NCBI GenBank assembly: GCA_018894105.1
Contig: CM032128.1
Coordinates: 12,133,001 to 12,197,000 of the forward strand
Reading direction: 5' to 3'
From: Jacaranda mimosifolia
Taxonomy: Eukaryota; Streptophyta; Magnoliopsida; Lamiales; Bignoniaceae
Length of the DNA stretch: 64,000 nt
Shown here: positions 1 through 11,740 of the stretch, in pieces
Position numbering within the stretch: position 1 is the first letter of the stretch
Layout: every line of letters starts with the position of its first letter
Program-made: the position numbers and the translations under genes
The notes under the pieces: model-generated
Seen by the model: only the letters and a program-made list of their open reading frames with translations
Told to the model about the DNA's origin: nothing
Databases searched by the model: none

Positions 1-86
1 GAATTTGGTGATTTTGATCAATCCATCACATGAATCAATCAATCAAAAATTCCAAATCATAGCATGAATTAGGCTCCGATACCACT
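1..86 (-). other. CopC leader stub and primer-binding site
   Basis: This is the start of the internal region of a minus-strand copia element lying to the left of the window. Positions 72-86 read, on the minus strand, AGTGGTATCGGAGCC, which matches the tRNA-iMet primer site TGGTATCAGAGC with one change. The same AATCAATCAATCAAAAAT stretch lies before the PBS of CopB (near 27280-27300), so the two elements are relatives. No coding sequence is visible in this stub. Confidence 0.75.
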
Positions 87-2338
87 TGAAGGCTAAAGTA
101 GCACTAAGATCCATAAATTGAACTTCAAAAGCTAAAATAACTAGGCTAATCAAGCTAATCAAGGATCTAAATGTGCTCATGAAATGGATTTAGGAAGAGG
201 ATTGCCTCGATTAGCTAAATTCCAAGGAGAAGGTGAAGAAATCTACTTCAATCCAAAATCTACCAAGCAACGTCACAGTAGGAACAATGCAACATTTGCA
301 CGAGTCAAGTTTCTCCAAAAATTCCAAAAAATTTCCAGTAGCTCCTAAACTCTTTGATGGATCTACTATGAAACTTTTAGATGAAAACTCCTTTTGGATC
401 TCCTAGAAAAAAATCACCAAGTGACTGTTCTCGCAGGTGGATCTCCAAAGGCTTAGCAAACAATTTGTCTTGCCTCTAACACTACGATCCAAACACTAAT
501 CCAATTTCCTACTACTCCTCACTTTTAGCTGGAGAAATAGATGAGAAAAGAGAGGGCGATGGCTAATTTTTGGAGTTGGAGAAGAAGAGAGAGGTGAACT
601 TCAACACATGAGTGAACACCTTGAAAATAGAGGGAAAAGAGTGAAAATCTAATTCTTCACTTTTAGATCGAAGTGAGACACGCTCAGTTTATATCTATAT
701 ATAGAGGGAGGACGGTGTGATGTCAAGTTGGCATCACACCTTCTTCAAGGTGGGGGGGGGGGACCGCCAACATGCTTGCAATGCATGCAAGTTGGCAAAT
801 TCAAATCAAATTTGAATTTTTGTGCATTTCAATTATATTTGAAATCTAATTTCAAATTAACTAAATGTCACACCAACTGAACCTTTCATTTGAATTTTTC
901 CTCCAAAATATAATTTTCTCATTAATTAAATTAATCACTTTAATTTAATTAATTAAAATTTGACTTAACTCTTAAGCTAACAAGCTTAACTCCTTAAGCT
1001 TAATTTTGTTAGCTTAACTTTTTAAGTTAAATTGACCAATTGATGGTCACATGGCACTAAGTAATTAACTCTTTAATTATTGGTTTAAACTTCTTATATT
1101 AGTTGATCAATTTAATACTTAAATTAATCAAGCCAAGTGATACTTCAATTTTCGGTCACTCAAAAAGTCGGTCACTTTGGAGTGAATTTTCTAACACTTA
1201 GAAAGTTTTTCCATGACTTAGGAAATGCAGTTGGCTTTTGTGTGTGATCGGGTAGGTTCTGCCATTTATTGGACATGGGCTCACACCTTCTTGTGTCTTT
1301 AGAATATCATATATTTATTTTAATTTAAACTCCTTTAGACTAAATCGACTCAATTTAGTTAATCTCCATTAATTGAACAGTACCCAATCTCCATGGTCGA
1401 TGTCCAACCTCAAGCCTATAGAACCCAAGTAATTGGCCAAAATAAATGCTTTTGAAGAACCATTATAGCTCTACGCTTTCCATGCAAATATGGTCCTTCC
1501 ATCTCCTATCTCCTGAAAGATGCATGGGCAAGATATTTGCCAGCTTCCTAATAGCCTTAGTACTATGTCTCTATTCTTAATGTTTAATTCCACTATGTGA
1601 CCTCATCTTTGGAAAACTCATTTTCCAAATTGTCATTCTACCTTGCACAAGGATTTCTTGGAATTGATCATTATAGAATACATAGGAGATGTACTCGCCC
1701 TTTACAAAGATAAGGAGTCGGATTCTGTCTTGGATCTCACAAATTTCTATGTTGAGTAGCTTGTGCCCAACCTCTACCCGAATAGCTCGCTAGGTGACCA
1801 AGGAAGAGTCAAAGCACAAGGACCAAATACACAAGGTTACCATGGATCCTCAAGTCAAAGGACTAATTATATGCACTAGTGTAAGCTGGAGAACTTGCCA
1901 CTACTGACTTGCCACTCCAACTATCTAGTGGATTCTTCAGGTGGGCTTTCAGTTCTTTGTTCTCTAACAAGCACCTACTAACATGCATCCATATCTTATA
2001 TGGGATTACTAATGGAATGGAGCAACATCCGACCCTTGAATTTATGCATCGTTAGTGCAAGTTTATCTGGATCTTAGATGCCCTATCTCTTAAGATCCTA
2101 TGACTTGGAAGATTTAAGATCTCGACCATGTAAGACTTATTCCATGATAACCACCTAGTAAACTAACCAAATCCTATTGTTTTGATGTGATCTAAAGGCT
2201 TCATCCGAATGCCGGTGAAGTGATAAAGAACATAAGATGAAGATGGCTATATAAAGTATATAATTCAATCAAGATTATATTACAAGGAAAAAATTTTACA
2301 AAGCTAATCTAATTGGCTTGCAGGGCACTATTCTAACA
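87..2338 (-). repeat. 5' LTR of Ty1/copia element CopC
   Basis: A 2252 bp LTR that reads TGAAGG...CTAACA on the plus strand, i.e. TGTTAG...CCTTCA in the element's own direction. It resembles the CopA 5' LTR (15781-18032, also 2252 bp) along its whole length and the CopB LTRs more loosely. The PBS lies directly to its left, so it is a 5' LTR and the body is outside the window. A TATA candidate (CTATATATAG) lies at 695-704, where CopA and CopB also have one. A G-run at about 750-761 varies between copies. Its right end abuts a fragment of the CopA 3' LTR, so CopC inserted into CopA. Confidence 0.8.
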
Positions 2339-2753
2339 ACTATTATCGATGTGCCATTACAGCTATATAGTGGATTATCTAAGTGGGCCTTCAGTAAACT
2401 TGTTCTCTAACAAACACCCCATAATATGCATCAATGTCTAACATAGATTGCCAATGAAACAGGATAATATCCTACTTCTTGGTATATACATCGTTAGTGC
2501 AAGTCTATCTGAATCTTAGATGCCCTGTCTCGTAAGATTCTATGAACTGAAATATTTAAATCATGATCATAGAGACTTGTTATGATCACCATCATGTGCA
2601 TGTCCAAGTCTTGTAGTCTAGTATGCTTTAAGGGATTTAACCAAATGCTTGTAAAGGAATTATAAACGCACAAGATGAAGATGACCATTTTATTGAATAT
2701 TATTCAATCAAGACTGTTACATGAAATAGTTATACATACTAATCTAATTGGCT
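2339..2753 (-). repeat. CopA 3' LTR fragment
   Basis: These 415 bp align with about 17605-18010 of the CopA 5' LTR; both contain GATGCCCTGTCT and the ATGAAGATTACC/ATGAAGATGACC block. The left edge coincides exactly with the CopC LTR end, and homology to the LTR continues up to that edge, so CopC interrupted this LTR. The right edge ends in AATTGGCT and jumps straight to AAAGCCAATTCC. The LTR tip (GCGGGGCACTATTCCAACA in CopB) and the polypurine tract are therefore deleted. Confidence 0.75.
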
Positions 2754-2809
2754 AAAGCCAATTCCCTATAATCCTTAAGCCCATATTCTCAAGATGCCTT
2801 TCAAAGCTC

Positions 2810-4320
2810 TTTTGCTTTAGGGGTTTAGTCAGTAGATTTGCTATATTCTCTTTCATGGAAACTCTCTCCACTCAAATGTCACCTTTATTAATGATCTCTC
2901 AGATCAAGCAATATTGCTTCAAAATGTTCTTGGATCATTGATGAGATCTTGGCTCTTTTGCTGGCGGAATGGCTCCATCTTTGTCACAATAGACAACTAT
3001 TGACTCTTGCGTAATATGCACTACATCTACTCTTGGATGAAGCTTTTTATCCAAACACCTTGCTTTACGGTGTCCAAAACTGCAATATATTCCATCTCAG
3101 TGATGGAATTGATTGTAGTGTCTTGTTTGGAACTCTTTCAACTCACCACGCCACCATTAAGGTAAAATGTAAATCCAAAAATAGATTTTAGGTCATCTTC
3201 ATTGGATTGAAAACTAGAATCCAAAAACCCTTCAAGTTTCAATTCTCCATTCCCGTATATAAGAAAAAGTCCTTAGTTCTTCTCAAGTACTTAAGGATTA
3301 TTTACATGGCTTTCCAGTGACTCTCACTGAGATTGGATTGGTACCAGTTCGTAATGCATAGAGCATAAACTATATCCAGTCTAGTACATTGAATGACACA
3401 TATTATGCTTCTAATAGCGGATATATAAGGTATGTGGGACATAATCTTGCTTTCATTCTCGGTCTTAAGGGCTAAAGACTTGGGGAGACGAATGCCATGT
3501 CCTATTGTGAGGTATCCTCTCTTAGATTCCTCCATGCTAAGCCTCTTTAATATCTTGTCAATATATGTTGATTGAGAGAGCCCTAACATCTTCTTTGATC
3601 TATCTCTATAGATCTATGTTCCTAATATGAAGGATACTTTTTCCAAATCCTAATTGTGAAGATAAACATGCTTTAGTGCACTCTAATGTCTCTTTCTCAT
3701 TCCTAATAAGAAGAATGTCATTGGCATAATGCACAAAAAACTGTATCGAACTCCCACTAGCCTTTCTACATACATACGGTTCATACAAAGTTTTGACAAA
3801 ATCGAAAGATTTGACTGTCTTATCAAAATGTATGTTCCAACTTCGAGATGTTTGCTTTAGTCTATAAATGGACCTTTGGAGTTTGCAAACCATTTGCTGA
3901 CTCCTTTTAAGTATAAAACCTTGTGGTTGCTCTATATAGATTACCTTATCAATGTTTCCATCGAGAAATGCAGTTTTTACATCTATTTGCTAAATTTCAT
4001 ATTCGTGATAAGCGACTATGGAAAGTGTAATCCTTATGGACTTAGGCATAGCAGCTAGTGAAAAGGTTTCTTAAAAATCAATATCGGGTCTTTGAGTATA
4101 ACCTTTTGCCAGTAGTCTAGCTTTAAAGGGCATTGCCTCCCCATCAACTCCTAGCTTACACTTATAGATCCACTTACAACCAACAAATACTATACCTCTG
4201 GTGGATCCACCAAAGTCAATACTTTGTTGGAGTACATGGAGACCATTTTGAATTTTATGGCCTCAAGCCAATGACCCAAATCTATGTCCGATATAGCTTC
4301 ATCATAAGTCCTTAGATCAA
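2810..4320 (-). pseudogene. CopA reverse transcriptase and RNase H (degenerate)
   Basis: C-terminal part of a copia pol. The RT core enters at about 4320 with a GCKWIYK.KLGVDG-type segment, then KGYTQRPDIDF near 4080. The palm motif reads YANDILLI at about 3705-3728, where active elements have YVDDILLI, so the first catalytic Asp is Asn. The RT tail (ICVIQCTRLDIVYAL, about 3365-3430) and the thumb end (YQSNLSESHWKAM) follow. The RNase H region (about 2820-3290) keeps a SSKQDT-like block, a weak TEMEYIA block and an AVLDTVKQGVWIK segment. Several stops and frameshifts interrupt it. In an intact element it would copy the RNA genome in virus-like particles. Confidence 0.85.
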
Positions 4321-4639
4321 TATTTGTTCGCCCCGTCTCATCCCCATCTCATGAAGGAATATGAACCTTTCAGGTTGCTTCTTGATTCGATCCAACCTTC
4401 TAGAAAGTTGTGTGTTGGGCACGTTGTGTTCTCTTGTTTCTATCGCTTGTGGGATAGTATGATCATCTTGAACTTTATCAAGTTCAACAACAACGCCATT
4501 TCTATCTAATAGAAACTTTTTTTTTCAAAAAAAGTAGTATTCCTAGAAACAGACACTTTTGATCCGAGTGATTATAGAAATAAAACCCAAAAAATCTTTT
4601 GGGTATCCCACAAACTTGCACAAAATTGATCTTGCATCC

Positions 4640-5350
4640 AACTTAATTTGCCATTAGACTCTTGATGTAGGTAGGAGTCCCCAAACTCTTAAATATGAGT
4701 AAGAGAGTGCTTTGGCAAACCATATCTCATACGGTGTCTTTGGCACTAACTTTAAGGGTACTACATTTGGCAGCCTCATTGTCATCATAATGGCATATCC
4801 CCAAAAGAAGATAGGGACATTGGTAAAGCTTATCATGGATCATACCATGTCTAACATATACAACTTAGCTACTCTATTATGTTGGGGTGTGCCAGGTGGA
4901 GCCCATTGTGAGAGAATCACATTCCCTTTTAGATAACCTAGGAATTTGGTACCTAAGAATTTACCTCATCGAGTCGATCGAATAGTTTTGATACTAAGTC
5001 CTAATTGCTTTTCTACTTCATTCCTATACTCTTTGAACATTTCCAAAGCTTTGGACTTGTACTTCATAAGATACACATGTTCGAACTAAGTAAAAACATT
5101 GATGAAGGTAATGAAGTATGAATAACTCTTCTTACACTAACTTTCAGTAGTCCATATACATCCGTATGGATCAAATCCAATGGGCTTGTGGATCACTCTA
5201 TTTGTCCTACAAAATGAGCCTTGGTAACTTTTAAACAAGATTCGCAAATAGGTAGATCCTCCAATCTACTAATATTTAATGATTTGAGGGCTACTAACTT
5301 GTTCATTCTATTTTTGAAAATATTTCCAAGTCTTGCATGCCAAAGATATG
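4640..5350 (-). pseudogene. CopA integrase (degenerate)
   Basis: Starts at about 5345 with a WHARLGNIFKNRMNKL segment, the end of the GAG-pre-integrase zinc module, followed by the core entry SCLKVTKAHFVGQIE near 5210 and the DLIHTDVYG segment that carries the first catalytic Asp. The C-terminal side includes FFWGYAIMMTMRLPNVVP and LVPKTPYEIWFAKA (4680-4800), the usual LPNVVP and KTPYE-W blocks of copia integrases. Stops break the reading frame in the middle. The 4320-4640 gap holds the linker to RT, including an RRLDRIKKQPERF-like piece. An intact protein would join the cDNA to host DNA. Confidence 0.82.
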
Positions 5351-5810
5351 CATTTTCTTAGTTATCTAACTTTTTTTTGGTTTTTTTGGTTACTTTGTTG
5401 AATGTTCATAAGTGATTGTTGAGAATCCAAAATGTATAATCCATTACTAAATGTACCATTTTCAATCGAAGAATTATTCTTTATTGCTTTCAATTTCCCA
5501 TTTGAGATAGAAAAATCAAATCCTTCATTGTCCAAAATGGGAATTGAAATAATATTCTTCACAAGATTGGGTACATAGTAACAAGGATCTAATACAATAA
5601 AAGAATTCCCCAAGTCTAACTTGATAATGCCTTCAACCTTGGCCACAACATTTGCACCATTGCTGAGGCGTAGGATCAAATCCTCATCACTTAGACTCTT
5701 CTTCTTTCCATCCCCTGTAACGAATTACAAAGGTAAGAACCACATGCGGTATCAAATACCCATGATGAAGAATTGGTAGTTAAGTTCACTTCAATAAGGT
5801 ACATATCATT
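5340..5810 (-). pseudogene. CopA protease and GAG-pre-integrase (degenerate)
   Basis: Reading leftward from 5810, the segment MYLIEVNLTTNSSSWVFDTA leads into ACGSYLCNSL. This is the copia aspartic protease active site, normally W-[VIL]-L-DTG-CGSH-C. Here DTG has become DTA and the following His is Tyr, so it should be inactive. Downstream (5362-5679) a long open stretch carries CYYVPNLVKNIISIPIL and GLYILDSQ, typical of the protease to pre-integrase linker. Ath1 inserted immediately upstream at 5811 and separates this part from gag, which resumes at 12990. Confidence 0.8.
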
Positions 5811-6940
5811 TGTTAGGTCCCTATTCCTATTAATTTTTATATCATATTTAAGACTTAATAAATAATTTTCTTATTTAAAAAATAATAATTCCCTTGCTTA
5901 TTGATGAAAATTTGAAATTGCAAGAATACAAGTGGAGAAATTATAAAAAGGGGACAAATTGATACAAGTTGGTGGGAATGCTAACAGGACGACACCTCAT
6001 AATCTAATCAAGGATGGGTAGAAGAGTTTTTTTATTTATTTGAGTCCTATTCTAATTAAAAGACTCTTGTAATCGGTAATAAATAGGCCTTGTAGACACT
6101 TAGCACTAGTATCGCAAAAATTCTTGATTCAGGGGAGGATAAAGTGGAGAACAGATTCGTCTAGGAAAAGAGTTTCTTCTTCTCCCTTTGATTTTCTTTT
6201 TAATTCTGGATTTGAGACGATATTTCATTTTATTCATGTTTTGTTTGACAATTCAATCATCAACTAATTCATTATTCTAGGATTATGATGAATTCTTTTG
6301 AATATTTTGATGCATGATTTTCTTCCATGAAATTAGTAGCACTTAAGGTTATTTCTTTTATTGTGCGCTTTTCTATTTGATTGTCTGATCAATAGTCAAG
6401 TGCATCTTTAAACACTAGAAGAGTTTTGGAAAAGGGAATATAGGGATTGATTGACAATAGAAGACTTTAGGATTAATTGTACAAATTAATGAATTAATTA
6501 ATTTGTGAGTACGATAGGAATATACCTACTTGCCCTAGGGATTTAGTTGAGTGGTACAACCTTATCCATAATTTAGTTAATTCACATAGGAATATAGAGA
6601 AGAAATCAATAATTGCATAAGACTCAAGACTAATAACATGTTATTAATTTCATAGGGAGAAAATTGTGTAATCAACTTATTCGATTGATGAAATAAAAAT
6701 TATAGGCTTCTATATCCTTGTAGAAATCTTAATCAGTATACCTTTTGCTATTTTCATTCGTTTAGTCTCAATTCCTATATAATTGATTTTTATTTGAATA
6801 AAACAGGTGTGTGATAAATTAGTAATTAATAGCGAATAATATAGTTCCTCATGGGATCGACACTCTTCTCATCATTTTATTACTTGTTGTGATACATGCA
6901 CTTGTGTAGTTGTTTATATTATTTATTTTCACAACCAATA
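5811..6940 (+). repeat. Ath1 5' LTR
   Basis: An 1130 bp repeat that starts TGTTAGGTCCCTATTC and ends CACAACCAATA, matching 11756-12960. It is about 75 bp shorter than the 3' copy. Missing segments include one near 6100 (3' copy: AGAATTTGCTATTTTGGAG) and one near 6600 (3' copy: GTGGGTAATTTGGAAGAAC). The two LTRs were identical at insertion, so these differences arose later. Confidence 0.85.
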
Positions 6941-6946
6941 AGTTTT

Positions 6947-6960
6947 TGGCGCCGTTGTTG
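6947..6960 (+). other. Ath1 primer-binding site
   Basis: TGGCGCCGTTGTTG lies six bases after the 5' LTR. The Athila/Tat group of plant gypsy elements has TGGCGCCGTTGCCGGGG here, so this copy has decayed at its 3' half (GCC to GTT). It sets the element on the plus strand. Confidence 0.8.
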
Positions 6961-7075
6961 ATGAACTAAAATTATTTTGTTCATGCTAATATTAGTTTTA
7001 ACCACCAAGTTTTAATTCAGATTTTTTTTTGTTTGTTTTATTTTATTTTTTTATTTAAGGAATCCTTGCAGTTAT

Positions 7076-8210
7076 ATGCAGGATAGTCAGGAGCTAGAAA
7101 TAGTGTAATTTGATCCAGAAATTGAGAGAACATTTTGGAGACACAAATGAGCACTTCAGCGAGCAAACGAGGATACTACAGAAATGGCAGAAAAAGATGG
7201 ATATCTGGGGGATTATGTTATTCCACAAATGCATGGCATTGAAATAGGAATCACTAGACCATTTGTTCAGGCTAATAATTTTGAGATCAAGCCCGCTGTC
7301 ATTCAGATGATACAGAGTTCAGTATAGTTTGAGGGGTCTCCAACAAAAGATTCGAATGCTCATCTAGCTAATTTTTTAGAGATTTGTGATACCTTCAAAT
7401 ATAATGGAGTTTCTGATGATGCAATCCAATTGAGCTTATTTCCATTTTCACGAAAGGACAAAGCAAAGAGTTGGCTATCATCTTTGCCATCGGGATCCAT
7501 TGCCACTTGGTAGGATTTAGCGCAGAGATTCTTGGCTAAGTTTTGCCCACCATCATGAATAGTCAAGTTGAGAAATGAAATTACATCCTTTGTCCAATTT
7601 GATCAGGAAACATTTTATGAATCATGGAAAGATATAAGGAGATGCTCAAAAAATACCCTCATCATGGATTGAGAAAGTGGCTTCAAGTGCTAACATTCTA
7701 TAATGGATTGACTGCACAAATAAGAGGAATAATTTATGCTGTTGTAGGTGATACATGGAAAAAGATTGGGGAAATATTTGAGTTATTTGAAAAGAAGACG
7801 GCAAACAGTTATCAGTTGCCAACTGAGAGATTAACTCAACCAAAGAAAGCTGGTGGAATTTATAAGGTAAATGCTATTACATCTTTGATTGCATAGTTAG
7901 ACGCTTTAACAGAGAAAGTGGATAGCTGGCAAACATTATAACCCAGATAATGCTGCAAATTCAAGCAATAGGGAGTCAATTTATTACTTGCGATATTTGT
8001 AGGGATGCGCATTCAAGTGATCAGTGTCAGCATACTTTGGAATCAGTGCAGTTTGTTGGGAACTTCAACCAGAATCAAAATAATCTATACTCGAATACTT
8101 ATAATCCTGGATGGAAACAACACCCTAATTTCTCTTGGAGCAATAACCAAGGACAAACTTCAACCCCTAAACTGCCACCACCAGGCTTCTAGCAACAAAT
8201 AAAGCCACCA
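7076..8210 (+). pseudogene. Ath1 gag (degenerate)
   Basis: Begins with ATG at 7076 (MQDSQELEIV, then a stop), followed in frame by FDPEIERTFWR, the typical Athila gag N-terminus. The retrotransposon gag domain follows (about 7260-7890) with [34 protein letters not shown] and ETFYESWK. A CCHC-like knuckle reads CDICRDAHSSDQCQ (about 7999-8040), then an asparagine-rich YNPGWKQHPNFSW segment common in this family. At least six stops interrupt it; a few look like CAG to TAG changes, as in QSSV-stop-F. Intact gag would form the virus-like particle in the cytoplasm. Confidence 0.82.
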
Positions 8211-8559
8211 ACTTAAGAAAAGAAGCCATCATTAGAGGAGATGTTTATACAGTTCATGATAAAAACTGAAGCAGCAATTTAGAGTCAATCAGCAACAACG
8301 TAGAGTCAATCAGCTTCAATCATAACAATAGAAACACAAATAGGCTAGATAGCCATTGCATTGAGTATGAGACAACAAGGAACTTTGATAAGTGATACTG
8401 AGATAAATCCTAAACGAGAAGGCAAGGAAACATTGCAATGCTATTTCTTTGAGGAATGGTAGAGAGTTGCAAGAATTTCAGAAGGTCCCTCCATCTTTAG
8501 AGGAATTGGATGAAGAATCACCAGTTGAGAAGGAAAAGGATGAGAAGTAGAAAACTGAA

Positions 8560-9362
8560 AAAGTTAATCCTATCAGACCACCTCCACGCTTTCCTCAGAG
8601 GCTTAAGAAGCAAAAGTTAGACAAATAATTTCAATAATTTTTGGAGGTTTTCAAGAAACTCCACATTTATATTCCATTTGCTGAAGCCTCAAAACAAATG
8701 CCTAGTTATGTAAACTTCATGAAAGCAATTTTATCTAAACAAAGGCATTTAAGTGAATTTGAAACAGTGGCTCACAGAGGAATGCAGTGCAATCATCCAA
8801 AAGAAGTTACCTCCAAAGCTTAAGGATCTTAGGAGTTTCGCTATACCATTCAAAATTGGTACTAAATTTTTTGGAAGGGCACTTTGCAATTTGAGAGCAA
8901 GCATAAATTTAATGCCACATTACATCTACTAGCGACTTGGATTGGGAGAGATCAAGCCAACTAGTGTAACCTTGCAACTTGTGGATAGAACATTCAAGTA
9001 TCCTAAGGGAATAATTGAAGATGTATTGGTAAAAGTTGATAAATTTATTTTCGCTGCAAATTTTATTGTGTTGAACATAGAGAAGGATACTGAAGTGCCA
9101 ATCATCCTTGGGAGACCATTCTTGGCCAAAGGTAGGACTATCATACATGTGCAAAAAGGTGAATTAACCGTGAGGGTCTAAGATGAAAAAGTAATTATTA
9201 ATGTGTTTAAAGCATTTGATTTTCCTAAGGACATTGACAAGTGTTTTGTAGTTAGTGTGGCAAATAAAAAAGCCAAATCATATAAAGAAGAGACTGAATA
9301 TAGGAGTGATCGAAAATTTTTGAAAGACCAACTAGAGCCAAGTGAACAAATACCATTCTAAA
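8560..9362 (+). pseudogene. Ath1 aspartic protease region (catalytic Asp lost)
   Basis: Contains LEVFKKLHIYIPFAEA (8641-8690), then a PPKLKDLRSFAIPFKIGTKF segment in another frame, then GRALCNLRASINLMPHY (about 8873-8923). Athila proteases have CDLGASIN at this place, so the catalytic Asp has become Asn and the Gly has become Arg. The fold continues with LGEIKPTSVTLQLVDRTF, GIIEDVLVKVDKF and PIILGRPFLAKGRTI (8941-9140), which are the family's most conserved blocks. After a stop at 9180 the frame resumes with DEKVIINVFKAFDFPKDIDK. Cleavage of gag-pol would not be possible. Confidence 0.83.
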
Positions 9363-9516
9363 AGTCCCATTTTAAGTGGTTATCAGGAAAGCTAAAATCA
9401 CAATGGTTGGGGCTATTTTGCATAATTGAAATCTTTGCACATGGAATGATGGAGTTGGAAGAAATTGGTTCAAGAAGGCGGTTTAAGGTGAATAGAAAAA
9501 GAATCAAACACTACTA
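9363..9516 (+). pseudogene. Ath1 integrase C-terminal tail
   Basis: Reads roughly KWLSGKLKSQWLGLFCI, then GMMELEEIGSRRRFKVN and RKRIKHY. This matches the end of Athila-type pol, where a PGKLKSRW.GPF block and a FKVNGQRLK(P/H)Y block close the integrase. It follows the protease directly, so about 3 kb of RT, RNase H and integrase core is missing. The join lies near 9350-9365. Confidence 0.75.
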
Positions 9517-9865
9517 AAAAAGTGATTTAATCATCAACAATCCACAACCACCTTAACCAATATCAAGTGCAGCCCAAATATCAAGCCGAAGACTATAAAT
9601 CAAGTGCTTATTGGGAGGCAATCCAAGTTTTTAATTGCTTTTTCATTTTTTTTAGTATTTTTTTGGTTTAATTTTTTTCTTTTTTGGTATTTTTGCAATT
9701 TATATAAAAAAAAAAAAGATGCATGAACAGTACTTGGTGTGTCGGCCTCAGCGCACTGCGTGAAAATTCATGCCTGACGCATGCGCCCCATTACATGAAA
9801 TTCAAAAAAAAAAAAATGAGAGGAAAAAAATGGTGGGGGCAGCAATTTGTCAACCCCTCAATCGA

Positions 9866-9976
9866 CCCCCCCCCCCCATCCAACCCCCCACCCCATTCTT
9901 TTCTTTCCCTTTTCTTTTTCTTCTTTTCTTTTCCTTTTATTTTCTTCTCTTTCCTTATATATATATATATATATAT
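9866..9976. repeat. Poly-C, polypyrimidine and TA microsatellite cluster
   Basis: A 12-base C-run (9866-9877) is followed by a C/T-only tract rich in TTTTC units and by about ten TA units. Frames that pass through it encode low-complexity Pro/Phe/Ser and are not credible genes. Confidence 0.85.
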
Positions 9977-10572
9977 TCTATTCCTTTCATTCACTTTCGT
10001 TTTCTCAAACAAACCCACCTACACCACCGTCTTCATTACTCTGTCTTTAGAATATCTTAGAATATTAGTATTTTAGATTGATTTCAATTCTTAGTTTATT
10101 TTTTCATTTATAAAGACCTATTTAATTGGTTTGAGAGTTTGGAATTAGTTAGATTATTTATTGAATAATATAAATTTAGTGGTTGTTTATTTGAGATTAT
10201 TTGATAAATAATTAATTGATTATTGGGGGTGAAGTGGTAGATATTTGAATGCCAATTGAGATTAAATTGTTGGATGTTGATTTATGGATTGGAATTTCTT
10301 GATTTTCTTTAGTTATTATTGGGAGTAATTTAATTTGGAGTTAATTCTCACCACAATCATATCCTTACATTGTTGTTGCAATCCCATCCCCGAAGGCCAA
10401 GAAGGACGATGACACTGTTGATTGATCAGGGCGTATTTTCTTTCTTTTTTTCTTTATTTTATTTTTGTTTTTGTTTTTATTTTTATTTTTATCATTTTTA
10501 ATATTAATGTCTCTTATTTTCTTGCTTTCTCTATCATGATAGTGTTAGTACTTTGAGGGCAAAGTACCTCTC

Positions 10573-10592
10573 AAGTTTGGGGGGGGGGTGGT
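10573..10592 (+). other. Second, internal polypurine-like tract in Ath1
   Basis: AAGTTTGGGGGGGGGGTGG repeats, with an expanded G-run, the AAGTTTGGGGGTG tract that precedes the 3' LTR at 11741. It lies about 1.17 kb upstream of that tract. Extra polypurine tracts are known in some plant gypsy elements. Confidence 0.55.
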
Positions 10593-11740
10593 GCTTTGCA
10601 TGTAAGTTTTTAGTCCTTTGTTTTCTTTTATTTTCTGTTATTTTGGTTATGATTAGGGTTTAGTAATTAAGTCAATATCCTACATGTACAGAAATTAATC
10701 TTCTTGAATCAATGAAGATATTACTCCTTTAATTTTATGTTTCGTGAAAAATTATAATTGTGTGATGATGAAACTATGCACTTTGAGTAGAAGCAATACT
10801 AGGATGACATTCCCTATTTTTTATCACTCACTTTCACTCTTTTAGCTATTGGTATGATTTAGAGGATATTTATGCATGAGTTACATAGGTAATACTTTAA
10901 ACTCTAAAATATGTTTGGTTCCCTATCAAGGTGAAATCGTAGAAGACACTAAAATAAGGGAAACGACTTAGGCCATTTTGGTTTTACCCATTTGATCCTT
11001 TCAAGCCTACCAAATGATATTATATCCTCAGGTTTCCTTGTTGAGCCTATTTGAAAGTATCATTTTAATTTGGCAACTAACTTAATAGCCAGCCTAAAAC
11101 ACATGATTCGACCAAATAAAATTTCACAATTGCTTGTCAGATCTGTTAGAAGTTATTATGAAGATGGGAACAAACAGTATAGTGCCTATGAGTTTGATTT
11201 TCTTCCCCCATAAAAAAAATTAACAAAAAGAAGAAAAAAAGTGCATAGTGGCATATGCACCCAAAAAAAAAACTGAAAGAAAAGTGGGAGAAAGAAAGAA
11301 ATTGAGAAATAATGTTCACTAAGTTTGACGGAATATTGAAAGGTGATGATGAACAAGTGCTGTAGGTATTGAGTTAGTATTATCCATATCTTTTCTACCT
11401 GTACCCAAGCCTACATTCTACACTAGTGGAGATAGAGTTGAAAAGCAAACCTATAGAGTATTAGAGTAGAGTCTTGTACTTATATATAAATTAATCCGAA
11501 TTGCCAGTAACTACTTGTAGAGAAATCACACACATACATGGGGGATTCATTTGAACATTGTATCTGCTTATTTGTGCACAATAAAATTAGATCACAATTG
11601 TGGTTGACTATGAACATAACTTTGAAGCAGTTATGAGAATAACAAAAAGAAGTAATATCTTTGTACATGCATTTTAGTGCTGATTTGTTATAGTGTCTTT
11701 GAGTCTTTTCTTTTTGTTGCTCAAGGACAAGCAACACTTT

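Noticed and set aside
9723..10076. Overlapping frames of 67 to 117 codons rich in Pro, Phe and Ser
   Set aside because: They are produced by the poly-C, polypyrimidine and TA tracts.
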